The notes under the pieces were generated by a model that was given only the letters and a program-made list of their open reading frames with translations, was not told the origin of the DNA and did not search any database. The translations under genes were made by a program, and so were the position numbers. A stretch of DNA of 64,000 nucleotides. Source: Stenotrophomonas sp. WZN-1. Its GTDB lineage: Bacteria > Pseudomonadota > Gammaproteobacteria > Xanthomonadales > Xanthomonadaceae. Positions 10,701-18,957 of the stretch are shown here, one piece after another (the first letter of the stretch is position 1; the number at the start of each line of letters is the position of its first letter). Location: positions 2,932,001-2,996,000 of the forward strand of contig NZ_CP021768.1 in NCBI RefSeq assembly GCF_002192255.1, in the 5' to 3' direction.

Positions 10701-10918
10701 GAGACCTTGTGGAAGTCGTAGTCCAGGCACAGCGCACGGCCGCCGCCGGCACCACTGACCGGCCGCAGCGAACCACTGACCTGGTCGGACAGCACCAGTT
10801 TCCAGGCGCCGATATCGTCGAAGTCGTCCAGCACCTTCGGCGCCGGCAGTGCCGGTGGTGCGGCGATCGCCAGGGAGGTCCACAACAGTCCCAGTCCAAC
10901 GGCGATCGCTCGCTTCAT
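7751..10918 (-). CDS. exported discoidin-domain six-hairpin glycoside hydrolase-like protein
   Basis: A 1055-residue secreted or periplasmic protein with signal peptide (residues 1-20). A beta-sandwich about 25-180 is followed by an F5/8 type C (discoidin) carbohydrate-binding domain about 190-325. The C-terminal part contains an (alpha/alpha)6 six-hairpin domain with SYARSWIRDGAM (about 620-635), PENDSHGELIYS (about 675) and SYWDNFWALRGY (about 750), resembling GH15-, GH63- and GH94-related enzymes. The likely role is release of sugars from an oligo- or polysaccharide that the adjacent ABC importer takes up. Its start overlaps the stop of the MalG-like permease (ATGA). The exact GH family is not certain; homologues are often annotated only as coagulation factor 5/8 type domain protein. 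Confidence 0.8.
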   Translation of the reverse strand: MKRAIAVGLGLLWTSLAIAAPPALPAPKVLDDFDDIGAWKLVLSDQVSGSLRPVSGAGGGRALCLDYDFHKVSGYVGIRRALNIDYPVNYRFGFQLRGDSPANDLQFKLIDASGDNVWWVNRPGYSFPKAWTPVEYRRRQIDKAWGPSPEKEMAGSAAVEFTIYSKVGGRGTVCFDKLTLQGLPPQDDSALVPSVIADTATALQDRMIDGKGDTFWISGGVKQQTISLDLHKSREIGGAVIDWLPNLEANRYTVRTSEDGRDWRTVREVTGGAGGRDWLALPDTDARYVRFDLLDGPNWRYGIRDITLKPLAFAATPNAFLSSVAADLPRGSLPRAYMGEQPYWTLLGLDGGQEQALISEDGALEPAKGSFSIEPFIRLDGKLLDWSKVAITQSLQDHYLPIANVDWVHEKAGLAVTSFVQGTPERAQLIGRYRLSNPDKVAHEYTLALAIRPWQVNPPTQFLNTVGGFSRIDALDVGEQLVRINGEPRIYPLQVPDARFASTFDGKLDAMHLASGKYPASTAVKDSTGMASGALLYTIKLEPGQSREVAVVLPQTGGWAPQALDVAKAQAQVAEQWRQKLGVVSLQVPAAGQALVDTLRTAVAHMLISRVGPRLQPGTRSYARSWIRDGAMISEGLLRMGRSDAVRDYINWYAPYQFENGKVPCCVDARGSDPVPENDSHGELIYSIAEYGRYTGDSTFAELMWPHVQGAYRYMEQLRASERTDENRARNPAFYGMMPASISHEGYSAKPMHSYWDNFWALRGYKDAASLAAQLGKVEAMQIAESRDQFRDDLQASLLSAMQQHNIDYLPGSAELGDFDATSTTIALAPGGEQGRLPQQALDATFERYWKEFVARRDGKREWKDYTPYEWRNVAAFVRLGWRDRAWQATEFFFKDRAPQAWNQWAEVVSRTPRKPFFVGDLPHAWVASDFVRSALDMFAYSRDMDDALVLAAGIPTAWLQGEGIAVQGLRTPQGQLNYRLQRSDKQLVLEVQPGLVPPVGGVVLPWPYVGDPGEATINGEAAEWVNKELHVHQLPARVEIDVPSAVRRAERKGQ

Positions 10919-11751
10919 CCCTTGACGCTCCCCAGCAACAGACCTTGGATGTAGTACCGCTGCAGCACCAGGAACAGCGCCAGCACCGGAACCACGGTGA
11001 CCACCGCGCCGGCCATCATCATTTCCACGTCCATGATGTGTTCGCGCGAGAGGGTGGCCAGCGCCACCGGCAGAGTGTAGTGCTCCTGGTCGGTCAACAC
11101 GATCAGCGGCCACATGAAATCGTTCCATGCGCCCATGAAGGTGAAGATTGCCAGGGTCACCAGCACCGGCTTGAGCATCGGCAGCACGATCTGGAAGAAG
11201 ATGCGCAGCTCCCCTGCCCCGTCGATGCGGGCCGCTTCAAGCAGTTCGTCCGGGATCGATCGCGCGTACTGGCGTACCAGGAAGATGCCGAACACGCTGG
11301 CCAGCGCCGGCACGATCACGCCGCCGAAGCTGTTGACCAGCCCCAGCTGCTTCATCAGCAGGAACAGCGGCAGCATCGCCACCTGCGCCGGAATCACCAG
11401 CGCCGCCATCAGCACCTGGAACAGGCGCTCGCGGCCGACGAAATTGAGCTTGGCGAAGGCGTAACCGGCCATGGTGTTGAGCAGCAACGAGCCGATCGTG
11501 ATGCCCAGCGAAACCAGCAGGCTGTTGGCGAAGTTGCCGCCCATGCCGGTACGCGCGAACAGCTCATGGTAGTTGTGCGTGGTGATGCTCGACGGCAGCA
11601 GCGGCGGCGGGAAATGACTGGCCTCGCCCTGCGGCATGAACGAGACCGAGACCATCCACAGCAGCGGTGCCAGGCTGACCAGGGCCAGCACCAGCAACGC
11701 ACCATTGATCATCCACGGGTACCAGCGCGACTGGCCGATTTCACGACTCAT
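10915..11751 (-). CDS. carbohydrate ABC transporter permease (MalG type)
   Basis: A 278-residue inner-membrane permease of the CUT1 sugar importer family, with six hydrophobic segments and the cytoplasmic EAA loop EAARIDGAGELRIFFQIVLP that docks the ATPase. It overlaps by 4 nt both the upstream MalF-like gene and the downstream discoidin hydrolase, so the order is translationally coupled. The ATG at 11751 (MSREIGQ) starts in the overlap. No ATPase gene is present in the locus, so it must use a shared one encoded elsewhere. Confidence 0.9.
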   Translation of the reverse strand: MSREIGQSRWYPWMINGALLVLALVSLAPLLWMVSVSFMPQGEASHFPPPLLPSSITTHNYHELFARTGMGGNFANSLLVSLGITIGSLLLNTMAGYAFAKLNFVGRERLFQVLMAALVIPAQVAMLPLFLLMKQLGLVNSFGGVIVPALASVFGIFLVRQYARSIPDELLEAARIDGAGELRIFFQIVLPMLKPVLVTLAIFTFMGAWNDFMWPLIVLTDQEHYTLPVALATLSREHIMDVEMMMAGAVVTVVPVLALFLVLQRYYIQGLLLGSVKG

Positions 11752-12629
11752 ACCAACTGCCTCTTGCGGCCGAAACGCAGCATCACGGTGGTCACCGCCA
11801 GGATGATCAGGAACAGCAGGAACGCCACGGCGGAGGCGCGTCCCAGGTTCCACCACTTGAAGCCTTCCTCGAACATGAAATACAGCACGCTGACGGTGCT
11901 CTGCAGTGGGTCGCCGCGGGTCATCACGTAGGGTTCGGCGAACAGCTGGAAATAGCCGGACACGGTAATCACGCCGACCACCAGCAGCACCGGGCCGAGC
12001 ATCGGCAGGGTGATGTGCAGGAACTGCTTCCAGCGCGAGGCACCGTCGATGCGCGCCGCTTCGTACAGGTCATGCGGAATCGCCTGCAGGCCGGCCAGGA
12101 AGATCACCATGTTGTAGCCGAAGTTCTTCCACACCGCGAACAGCATGATGGTCGGCATCGCCCAGTTGGGATCACCCAGCCAGTCGATCGGGCTGATGCC
12201 CAGATGGCCCAGGCCGTAGTTCACCAGGCCATAGCTGGTATGGAACAGGTAACGCCAGATCACCGCCACCGCCACCAGTGTGGTCACCACCGGTGCGAAC
12301 AGGGCCGTGCGGAACAGCGCTTTGAAGCGCGCGGCCGGCGCGTTGAGCAGCATCGCCGCGCCCAGCGACACGCCGATCGACAACGGCACGCCGATCAGCA
12401 CGAAGTAGGTGGTGTTCCACAGCGACTTCCAGAACATCGGCGTCTGCAGCAGGTCGATGTAGTTGCCCAAGCCGACGAAGCGCAGGTTGCTGCTGTCGGC
12501 CAGCGCATAGAGGTCGAAGTCGGTCACGCTCAGCGCAAGCGCCGAAGCGACCGGCAGGCCAAAAAATACGCCCAGCACGATCAGCGAGGGGCCGGCGAAG
12601 ATCCAGCCGGCCAGCGAAGTACGTTTCAT
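11748..12629 (-). CDS. carbohydrate ABC transporter permease (MalF type)
   Basis: A 293-residue partner permease of the CUT1 importer. The EAA loop reads YEAARIDGASRWKQFLHITLP and the usual six membrane segments are present; it lacks the extra N-terminal segments of E. coli MalF, as is normal for 290-residue family members. Its ATG lies in an ATGA overlap with the solute-binding protein gene upstream and its stop overlaps the MalG-type gene downstream. Confidence 0.9.
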   Translation of the reverse strand: MKRTSLAGWIFAGPSLIVLGVFFGLPVASALALSVTDFDLYALADSSNLRFVGLGNYIDLLQTPMFWKSLWNTTYFVLIGVPLSIGVSLGAAMLLNAPAARFKALFRTALFAPVVTTLVAVAVIWRYLFHTSYGLVNYGLGHLGISPIDWLGDPNWAMPTIMLFAVWKNFGYNMVIFLAGLQAIPHDLYEAARIDGASRWKQFLHITLPMLGPVLLVVGVITVSGYFQLFAEPYVMTRGDPLQSTVSVLYFMFEEGFKWWNLGRASAVAFLLFLIILAVTTVMLRFGRKRQLV

Positions 12630-13966
12630 TGCGCGCTCCCGGCGGCCACGGCGCTGCTTGATTGCGGCGACGGCGCGCGCTCCTGCAGGCGTTGTTGTTC
12701 ATGCATCCAGCGGCGCTTGGCCAGTACCTTGTCCACGCGCTGGTCCAGCTCTTCCACGGCCTTGTCCTGCGGCAGCCCACCACGCACCACTTTCTCGGTG
12801 ACGATGCGCATTTCCTGCACGATGCGCTCCCATTCGAGCACCTTCGGCGTCGGCCTGACCCGCTCCAGCTGATCGCGGAACGCGGCTGCCAGCGGGTCAT
12901 TGGCCAGCGACGGCGCATTCCAGGCACTGCGGCGCGGCGGCAGGTCGCCGATGATCGAATGGAAGCGCGCCTGGATTTCCGGCCGCGACAGGAATTCGAT
13001 CAGCTTCCAGGACGCCTCCTTCTGCTGCGACTTGCGGAAGATCACCAGGCTGGTGCCACCGGCGATGCCCGCACCCAGACCATCCGGCCCCGGCAGCGCG
13101 GCGGTGCCCCACTGCCCTTCCAGTTCCTTCGGCTGCAGTTTCTTGAACTCGCGGATGTTCCAAGGGCCGGAGATGTAGAACACGTTGAAGCCGCGGAAGA
13201 ATTCGTCCCAGACGTTGGAGATCTGCGTCTCGGACATCTTCGGCGCCCAGCCCTGCTCGAACATGTTGGCGTAGAAGGCCAGCGTGCGGCGGAAGCCCGG
13301 GCTGGCGAAATTGCCGCGGGTGTCGTCGTCGCGCAGCAGCGGATCGGGCTGCTGCAGTGCCAGCGAAAGCTGCTGCTCGAACTCGTTGATCGGCATCAGC
13401 ACCGCATAGCGGTTCGGGCCCTGCATGCGCTTGATCGCCGCCATCTGCTCCTGCCATTCCTGCCACGTGCGCGGCGGGTGGTCGTAGCCGGCCTTGGCCA
13501 GCAGGTCCTTGCGGTAGTAGATCAGGCGCGTATCGACGTACCACGGCACGCCGACCAGCTCGCCGTGGATCACGTTGGTATCCCAGATGCCCTGGAAATA
13601 GTCCTTCGGATCGACCACGGTGGAGCGCTGCACGAACGGCTGCAGCGGGGTCAGCGCGTCGAGTTCGGCGAACTCCGGCACCCAGGTGTTGCCCAGCTGG
13701 CACACGTCCGGCAGGCCGTCGGCGGCGAACGCGGTCAGCAGTTTCTCGTGCGCGGCGGTCCACGGGATGTTCTGCACATCCACCTTGATGCCGGGGTTTT
13801 CGGCCTCGAATTCGTGGATCAGCTCGCTGACCACCTCCGCCTCGCGGCCCATCGCCCAGAAACGCACGGTGGTGGTACCCGGTTCGGTACGGGCGCAGCC
13901 GGCCACGGCCAGTGCGGCCAGGGCAGGCAGCGCCCAGCGGCGCAGGCGGTCGATCCAGTTCGGCAT
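12626..13966 (-). CDS. sugar ABC transporter substrate-binding lipoprotein
   Basis: A 446-residue family-1 extracellular solute-binding protein. The N-terminus MPNWIDRLRR leads into a hydrophobic stretch ending in lipobox LAVAGC (Cys24), so it is anchored to a membrane as a lipoprotein. Typical features include VRFWAMGREAEVV, the first-strand EFEAENPGIKVDV and SRPEIQARF near the C-terminus. It would deliver oligosaccharide to the two permeases encoded directly downstream. Only 4 bp separate it from the GH144-like gene, and a purine-rich AGGGCAAG ribosome site lies in that gene's end. The ligand is inferred from context only: a beta-glucan oligosaccharide. Confidence 0.9.
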   Translation of the reverse strand: MPNWIDRLRRWALPALAALAVAGCARTEPGTTTVRFWAMGREAEVVSELIHEFEAENPGIKVDVQNIPWTAAHEKLLTAFAADGLPDVCQLGNTWVPEFAELDALTPLQPFVQRSTVVDPKDYFQGIWDTNVIHGELVGVPWYVDTRLIYYRKDLLAKAGYDHPPRTWQEWQEQMAAIKRMQGPNRYAVLMPINEFEQQLSLALQQPDPLLRDDDTRGNFASPGFRRTLAFYANMFEQGWAPKMSETQISNVWDEFFRGFNVFYISGPWNIREFKKLQPKELEGQWGTAALPGPDGLGAGIAGGTSLVIFRKSQQKEASWKLIEFLSRPEIQARFHSIIGDLPPRRSAWNAPSLANDPLAAAFRDQLERVRPTPKVLEWERIVQEMRIVTEKVVRGGLPQDKAVEELDQRVDKVLAKRRWMHEQQRLQERAPSPQSSSAVAAGSAQ

Positions 13967-13970
13967 CGGG

Positions 13971-15575
13971 TTACTTGCCCTGGCCTGTGGTGCGGTTGGC
14001 ATTGTTCTTCTGTTCCTGCGCGGCAGCCGCGCGTGATTCGGCGATACCCACCGCGCGTGCCGCCGCGGCCTTTTCGTCCTTCTGCAGTTCCAGCGGCTGG
14101 AACGAGCCTTCCGGCGCCAGCCAGCCACCACTGAACCCGGCCCGCTCCAGGCCCTTGCGGATATACGGGTTCTTCTTCATCACTTCCCAGACGAAGTCGT
14201 CGCGGTAGTTGGCGATCATGGTCAGGATCGGTCCCTGGTCGATGGCGATGTAGTCGCTGGCGACCCAGCCGCGATCGGGCACCAGGCGACCGGTCTTGAT
14301 CGGGATGTCGTAGTTGAAGCTGGGGTTGAACGAATCCAGGAAGCCGTAGCTGGAATAGATGTAGTCGCCAAAGCGCTTGTGCATCTCCAGCGTGGCCGGG
14401 ATCACCTGCTCGGGGGCGAACACCACCGAGGCGATCGCGGCGGTCGGGGCGATCGTGCCGTCGTCGAAGTTCTCGCGCAGGCCAGCGCCGCGCGAAGAGT
14501 AGTGGCGGAACTGGCGCTGCTCACCGCGGTACTCCTGCGTGGTGTTCTGCGGACCATCGCTGGCGGTCAGGCCCCACACGTTCTCGCCATACTCCTTCCA
14601 CTGCATCGGGTTGGCGATGGCGTACTCGCGCTGGGCCAGCGCGGCAGAGCGGCTGTTGAGGAAATAGGTGCTGCCGCGCTCGCGCATGTACGCGTCCTGG
14701 ATGTCGCGGAAGTCGATCCAGACGTGGCTGTACTGGTGGCCGAACAGCGGGCCGAAGGACAGGTATTCCTGCCCCTGGTAGACGCCCCAGTCGTTGTCGT
14801 AGGTACGCGTCCACACCGTCCAAGCGTCCGGGCTGACCGGGTGCGTCGGCGAGCCCAGGGCGAGGATGTAGACCATCATCGCCTCGTTGTAGCCCATCCA
14901 GTCATGGTCGATGAAACCGCTCTCCGGGAACCAGCCCATCGAGATCAGCGGTGCGCGCTGCTGCAGCCACGGCCAGTCGACCTTCTTGTACAGCGTGTCA
15001 GCGATCTGGCGGATTTCCTTCTCGCGCGGATCGTCGCCATCGTAGTACGACTGCGCGAACAGCACGCCCATCATCAGCAGCGCGGTATCCACCGAGGACA
15101 GCTCGACCCAACTGTCGTAGCGACGGCCTTCCTGCATGTCCAGGAAGTGGTAGTAGAAGCCCTTGTAACCGGCCTTGCCGGTGCGCTGCGGGCCCATCGG
15201 CACGTCGCGGAAGAACTTGAGCGTGGTCAGGGTGCGGTCGATCGCCTGGTTACGGCTGACCCAGCCGTTCTCGATGCCGATCGGATAGGCGGTCAGCGCG
15301 AAGCCGACCGAGGCGATGCTGGCGAACGGCCGCGACGGGTAGCGGTCCGGGGTCAGCCCGTTGATCTCGTTGGTGGTGTCCCAGAAGAACTGGAAGGTGC
15401 GGCGCTCGATGTCATCGAACAGCGGCGGCAGCACCGGCTTCATCGGCCGTGGCGGTGCGTCGGCCTCGATCAGGATCACCGGCGGCCGCGGCTTGGCAGG
15501 TTCCTGCTGGGCCGGCTGGCAGGCGGCCACGGCCAGGCTCAACGCTGCGGCGGACAACAGATGGCGTGCCTGCAT
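13971..15575 (-). CDS. GH144-like (Glycoamylase Pfam) glucanase lipoprotein
   Basis: A 534-residue lipoprotein (lipobox LAVAAC, Cys19). The body from about residue 45 to 500 matches the Glycoamylase family: RRTFQFFWDTTNEINGL near the start, WVELSSVDTALLMMG, MGWFPESGFIDHDWMGYNEAMM, and FGPLFGHQYSHVWIDFRD. This family includes the GH144 endo-beta-1,2-glucanases, so cleavage of beta-1,2-glucan outside or within the periplasm is a reasonable inference, not a certainty. It is the first gene of a six-gene operon with the ABC importer. Start ATG at 15575 is preceded by CCGGAGAAATCGCGCC. A LacI-type operator and a terminator of the TonB receptor gene lie upstream. Confidence 0.82.
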   Translation of the reverse strand: MQARHLLSAAALSLAVAACQPAQQEPAKPRPPVILIEADAPPRPMKPVLPPLFDDIERRTFQFFWDTTNEINGLTPDRYPSRPFASIASVGFALTAYPIGIENGWVSRNQAIDRTLTTLKFFRDVPMGPQRTGKAGYKGFYYHFLDMQEGRRYDSWVELSSVDTALLMMGVLFAQSYYDGDDPREKEIRQIADTLYKKVDWPWLQQRAPLISMGWFPESGFIDHDWMGYNEAMMVYILALGSPTHPVSPDAWTVWTRTYDNDWGVYQGQEYLSFGPLFGHQYSHVWIDFRDIQDAYMRERGSTYFLNSRSAALAQREYAIANPMQWKEYGENVWGLTASDGPQNTTQEYRGEQRQFRHYSSRGAGLRENFDDGTIAPTAAIASVVFAPEQVIPATLEMHKRFGDYIYSSYGFLDSFNPSFNYDIPIKTGRLVPDRGWVASDYIAIDQGPILTMIANYRDDFVWEVMKKNPYIRKGLERAGFSGGWLAPEGSFQPLELQKDEKAAAARAVGIAESRAAAAQEQKNNANRTTGQGK

Positions 15576-15628
15576 GGCGCGATTTCTCCGGTGGTCTGAT
15601 CGATGGGAAAGCATACCGTCCAATGATC

Positions 15629-15642
15629 TGAAATCGTTTACA
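15629..15642 (-). promoter_or_regulatory. LacI-family operator before the glucanase-ABC operon
   Basis: TGAAATCGTTTACA fits the LacI/CcpA-type consensus TGNAANCGNTNNCA exactly and contains the core GNAANCGNTTNC shared with 18903-18914 and 20026-20037. It lies between the upstream terminator and the GH144-like gene start. Confidence 0.65.
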
Positions 15643-15654
15643 AGATGCGTCCTG

Positions 15655-15678
15655 AAAAAACCACGAAAAACGTGGTTT
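15655..15678 (-). terminator. intrinsic terminator after the TonB receptor gene
   Basis: On the minus strand an 8-bp stem AAACCACG / CGTGGTTT with a 5-nt loop is followed by a U-run. It separates the receptor gene from the glucanase operon. Two further GC-rich hairpins without U-runs lie between it and the receptor stop (about 15731-15810). Confidence 0.75.
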
Positions 15679-15824
15679 GACACCGCGATCATTGCCCACG
15701 CCGATGCCCCCTGCCCGGCAGCGGCGTGAGCAATGGACCAGCGCGGGAGCTGGCCATTGCCGTTTTCACGCACCCGATGCCGCCGCCGGAGCGGAGGCAT
15801 CGGGTCGTACATCTACATCCGGAC

Positions 15825-18800
15825 TTAGAAGCGGAAGCCCACTTCGGCCTTGATCTGACGCGGCGTACCGATGATTTCACCGGTCTCGTTGTAGCTGGCC
15901 TGCAGCTTGCCGTTGGTCTTGACGTAGTTGTAGGTGGAGAAGTTGTCGAAGTTGAACACGTTGATGATGTCGATACGCGCGTACAGCTCGGTATCGCCCG
16001 GCATCTTGAACGTCTTCGTCGCCTGCAGGTCGACCGAACGGTAGCCGAAGATCTTGCCACCCACCAGGAACTTGCCGGTGGCGTTGGGCACGGCTGCCTG
16101 CGGGGTCGGCAGGGTGTAGCCGCTGGCCTGCATCACCGGGTACCAATCGTTGACAGCCGTCGGCGTTGCCAGGGTGATCTTGCCGCCGAAGGTGATGCCC
16201 CAGAAGCCCGCGTACGAACCGGTCACCACCAGGCGGTGGCGCGGCGCGCCGTTGGAGCGGATGGTCGGGTAGTCGCCGATCAGGCCGCGGTCAAAGGCGT
16301 ACTTCTCGTTGATGTCACGGTTGTGGCGCGCGGTCGTCCAGGTGTAGGCGATCGAGGTGCCCCAGCCGCTTTCCTTGGTGAACGGCTTCTGCGCCGACAG
16401 CAGGACCTGGGTGGCACGGGTCTTGATGCCCTGCTGGCCAATGATCAGGCTGCCGAAGCCCGGCACGTTGCAGCTCCAGGCCTGGCTCAGGCCCGGGTCG
16501 GTGCCACCGCACAGGCGCGGATCATCGAAGAACTGGCCGGTCGGGTAACGGTTACCCAGGGTGAAGGCGAAACCGTCATAGCTCAGGGTGCGGGCGATGG
16601 TGGCGTCGGTCAGCCAGTCGCCGATCTGGTTGCTCATGCCCAGGCTGAACTGATCCGAATACGGAGCCTTCAGCTTGTTGTTCAGCAGGTCCACTTCCAG
16701 GCCGGCATTGCTGGTCGCACCGACCAGCGACTGCAGGTTGCCGATGCCGTTGAGCAGGTTCGGGTTCCAGTCGTAGCAGGCGGCCTGGCCGTTGATGCAG
16801 GCGCCGGTGGCCGGATTGCGGAAGTAGATGGTCGGCTGCGGCAGGGCCAGCTTGGTCGTTTCCAGCTGCAGGTTGTCGAACAGGTCGCGGTCGTAGGAAC
16901 GGCCGGCACCACCGTGGATCACGTGCTGCTCATCGGCGTTGATGTCATACGAGAAGCCCAGGCGCGGCTGCCAGGCATCCTTGAACGCCTTGCGGTTGTG
17001 ACCGTTGCTGATGTAGTCGCCGATGTCCAGGCCGCCCAGCGCCAGCGAATCGGCGTAGGTCTGGCCGGCGGGGGCGCGCGGGTCCTGCGAGTAGATGGCG
17101 TCGACCACCTGCTGCGGGGTCACGAAGTCCAGGTAGGACGGGGTCTTTTCGTAGTCCCAGCGCAGGCCGATGTTGAGCTGCAGGTGGTCATTGACCTGCC
17201 AGTCGTCCTGGATGAACACGCCGTACTGCTTGGACTTCGAACGCACTTCACCGGACACGCCCGACACGCCGGTCACCGGCTTGACGAACTGCGCCTTGTA
17301 CGGAATGGAATCCGGGAAGTCCGGATCGCCCAGCGAATAGGTAAAGGTCGGATTGATCTGCGCCGCATCGGAGGCGTACAGGTCGATCTGCTTGTACTTC
17401 ACGCCCATCTTGATGGTGTGGTCGCCGGCCCACCGGATACCATCCAGGGTCAGGTTGTCTTCGATCGACCAGCCCTTCTGGCCCTTCACCTGCGAGTCCA
17501 GGGCCGAGGCACCACCGATCTTCACCACGGTGCGGTCTTCCGGGCCGTCCGGCGCGGTGTAGGTGATGCCGTTGGCCAGGGTCAGCGGGTTGGGATTGTT
17601 GAATGAGTCTTCGTGGGTGAGCATCAACTCGTTGTAGTAGCGCTCGCCGCTGTGGTTCCAGCGCAGGGCGTAACGACGGTCGGTGTTGACCACTTCGCGG
17701 CCCGCTTCCGGCGAGGTCTGGCCGCTGAACTGCGACTGGGTTTCGTCACGGTCCTGGAAGGTCAGCTCGATGCGATCGTTGTCGGTCGGCTCGAAGTCGA
17801 TCTTGCCGAAGATCAGGTCCTGCTGGAACGGCTGGCTGGCCGGGCCGAGGCCGGCGGCGCCGGCCGGCGGCAGCAGGCCGGCGGCCCCGGTGACCGCGCC
17901 ATCCGGCGCGATGGTGACCGGCAGGTCGAAGCGCTTGGCTTCATAGGTCACGAAGAAGTGGGCCTTGTCCTGGATGATCGGGCCACCCAGCGCGAAGCCG
18001 TATTCCTTCTCGGCCGAAACCATCTTGTCCTTGCCACCCTGGCGCTCGGCCGGGGTCTTGGCGCGCATGTCTTCATCGGTGTAGCGGTAGAACGCTTCAC
18101 CCTTGAATTCATTGGTACCGGACTTGGTCGCGGCGGTCACCGCGGCGCTGGAGACCTGGCCATACTCGGCCTTGTAGTTGCCGCTGATGACCTTGTATTC
18201 GCCGATGGCCAGCTGCGGGAACGGGTTGCCGGCGCTGCCGGACTGGCCGGCGACGCCGCCGCCCTTCACGTAGCTCTTCTGGCCCACGCCGTCGATGTAC
18301 ACATTGGTGCCATCGGCATTGGTGGCACCGCCGCGCAGCGAGGTGTTGCCCTTGGCGTCACGGGTGAAGATCAGGCCCGGCACCGCATCGGCGAACTCAA
18401 GGAAGTTGCGCGACACCTGCGGGGTGGTCTGGATCTGCTGCAGGCTGACGGTCTTGCCGACTTCGGAGGTGCGCACTTCCTGCAGCAGGGTCGGCGCGAC
18501 GACGTTGACGGTGTCCAGGTTGGTGGCCGCGGTCGAACCCGGGGTGCTGCTGGCAGCGCCGGCGAAGTTCAGGGTGGCGGTCGAGGCCACGGTGACGGTG
18601 ACCTTCTGGGTCTGGCCGTTGGCGACCACGTCGTAGGTGCCCGGATCCAGGCCCATCAGCGAATAGCTGCCGTCGGCGCGGATGGTGCCGCGACGGACGG
18701 TACCGGTGGCCACGTTGGTGGCGGTGACTTCGGTGCCTGCCTGCGCGCCGGCGACCTGGCCGCGAAGGCTGGCATTGGCCGACTGCGCCATGACGTTCGG

Positions 18801-18881
18801 AGCAGCAGCCAGCATCAGGCAGCTGACCAGCGCGGTGCTCAGCAGCCGGCGCGCCGGCGTGCGGAAGGTGGTATGCATCAT
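15825..18881 (-). CDS. TonB-dependent receptor with N-terminal carboxypeptidase-regulatory-like domain (Oar type)
   Basis: A 1018-residue outer-membrane receptor. Signal peptide residues 1-32, a CarboxypepD_reg-like beta-sandwich about 38-105, a plug domain about 125-240 and a large beta-barrel ending in phenylalanine (GFRF). Such receptors import bulky nutrients using TonB energy; in Xanthomonas they commonly belong to carbohydrate-utilisation loci. Here the neighbours (LacI-type regulator, glucanase, ABC importer) point to an oligosaccharide. Two ATGs occur in tandem; the one at 18881 has GGAG about 9 nt upstream. An operator palindrome lies 22-33 nt upstream and the LacI-type gene ends 76 bp upstream on the same strand. 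Confidence 0.92.
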   Translation of the reverse strand: MMHTTFRTPARRLLSTALVSCLMLAAAPNVMAQSANASLRGQVAGAQAGTEVTATNVATGTVRRGTIRADGSYSLMGLDPGTYDVVANGQTQKVTVTVASTATLNFAGAASSTPGSTAATNLDTVNVVAPTLLQEVRTSEVGKTVSLQQIQTTPQVSRNFLEFADAVPGLIFTRDAKGNTSLRGGATNADGTNVYIDGVGQKSYVKGGGVAGQSGSAGNPFPQLAIGEYKVISGNYKAEYGQVSSAAVTAATKSGTNEFKGEAFYRYTDEDMRAKTPAERQGGKDKMVSAEKEYGFALGGPIIQDKAHFFVTYEAKRFDLPVTIAPDGAVTGAAGLLPPAGAAGLGPASQPFQQDLIFGKIDFEPTDNDRIELTFQDRDETQSQFSGQTSPEAGREVVNTDRRYALRWNHSGERYYNELMLTHEDSFNNPNPLTLANGITYTAPDGPEDRTVVKIGGASALDSQVKGQKGWSIEDNLTLDGIRWAGDHTIKMGVKYKQIDLYASDAAQINPTFTYSLGDPDFPDSIPYKAQFVKPVTGVSGVSGEVRSKSKQYGVFIQDDWQVNDHLQLNIGLRWDYEKTPSYLDFVTPQQVVDAIYSQDPRAPAGQTYADSLALGGLDIGDYISNGHNRKAFKDAWQPRLGFSYDINADEQHVIHGGAGRSYDRDLFDNLQLETTKLALPQPTIYFRNPATGACINGQAACYDWNPNLLNGIGNLQSLVGATSNAGLEVDLLNNKLKAPYSDQFSLGMSNQIGDWLTDATIARTLSYDGFAFTLGNRYPTGQFFDDPRLCGGTDPGLSQAWSCNVPGFGSLIIGQQGIKTRATQVLLSAQKPFTKESGWGTSIAYTWTTARHNRDINEKYAFDRGLIGDYPTIRSNGAPRHRLVVTGSYAGFWGITFGGKITLATPTAVNDWYPVMQASGYTLPTPQAAVPNATGKFLVGGKIFGYRSVDLQATKTFKMPGDTELYARIDIINVFNFDNFSTYNYVKTNGKLQASYNETGEIIGTPRQIKAEVGFRF

Positions 18882-18902
18882 CAACTCAATCTCCGGGTGG
18901 CG

Positions 18903-18914
18903 GTAACCGCTTGC
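18903..18914 (-). promoter_or_regulatory. LacI-family operator before the TonB receptor gene
   Basis: GTAACCGCTTGC matches GNAANCGNTTNC, the core shared by the other two operators of this locus. It lies between the regulator's stop and the receptor's start, over the likely promoter (TTGATC is about 17 nt upstream of GGTTAC). Confidence 0.55.
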
Positions 18915-18957
18915 GCGGTCCCTGCGATCAATCAGAAAAGAAGGAACGCCTCTGGCT

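Noticed and set aside
7682..10954. A 1090-codon plus-strand frame opposite the discoidin hydrolase
   Set aside because: Shadow of the real gene: no start signal, composition typical of reversed coding sequence.
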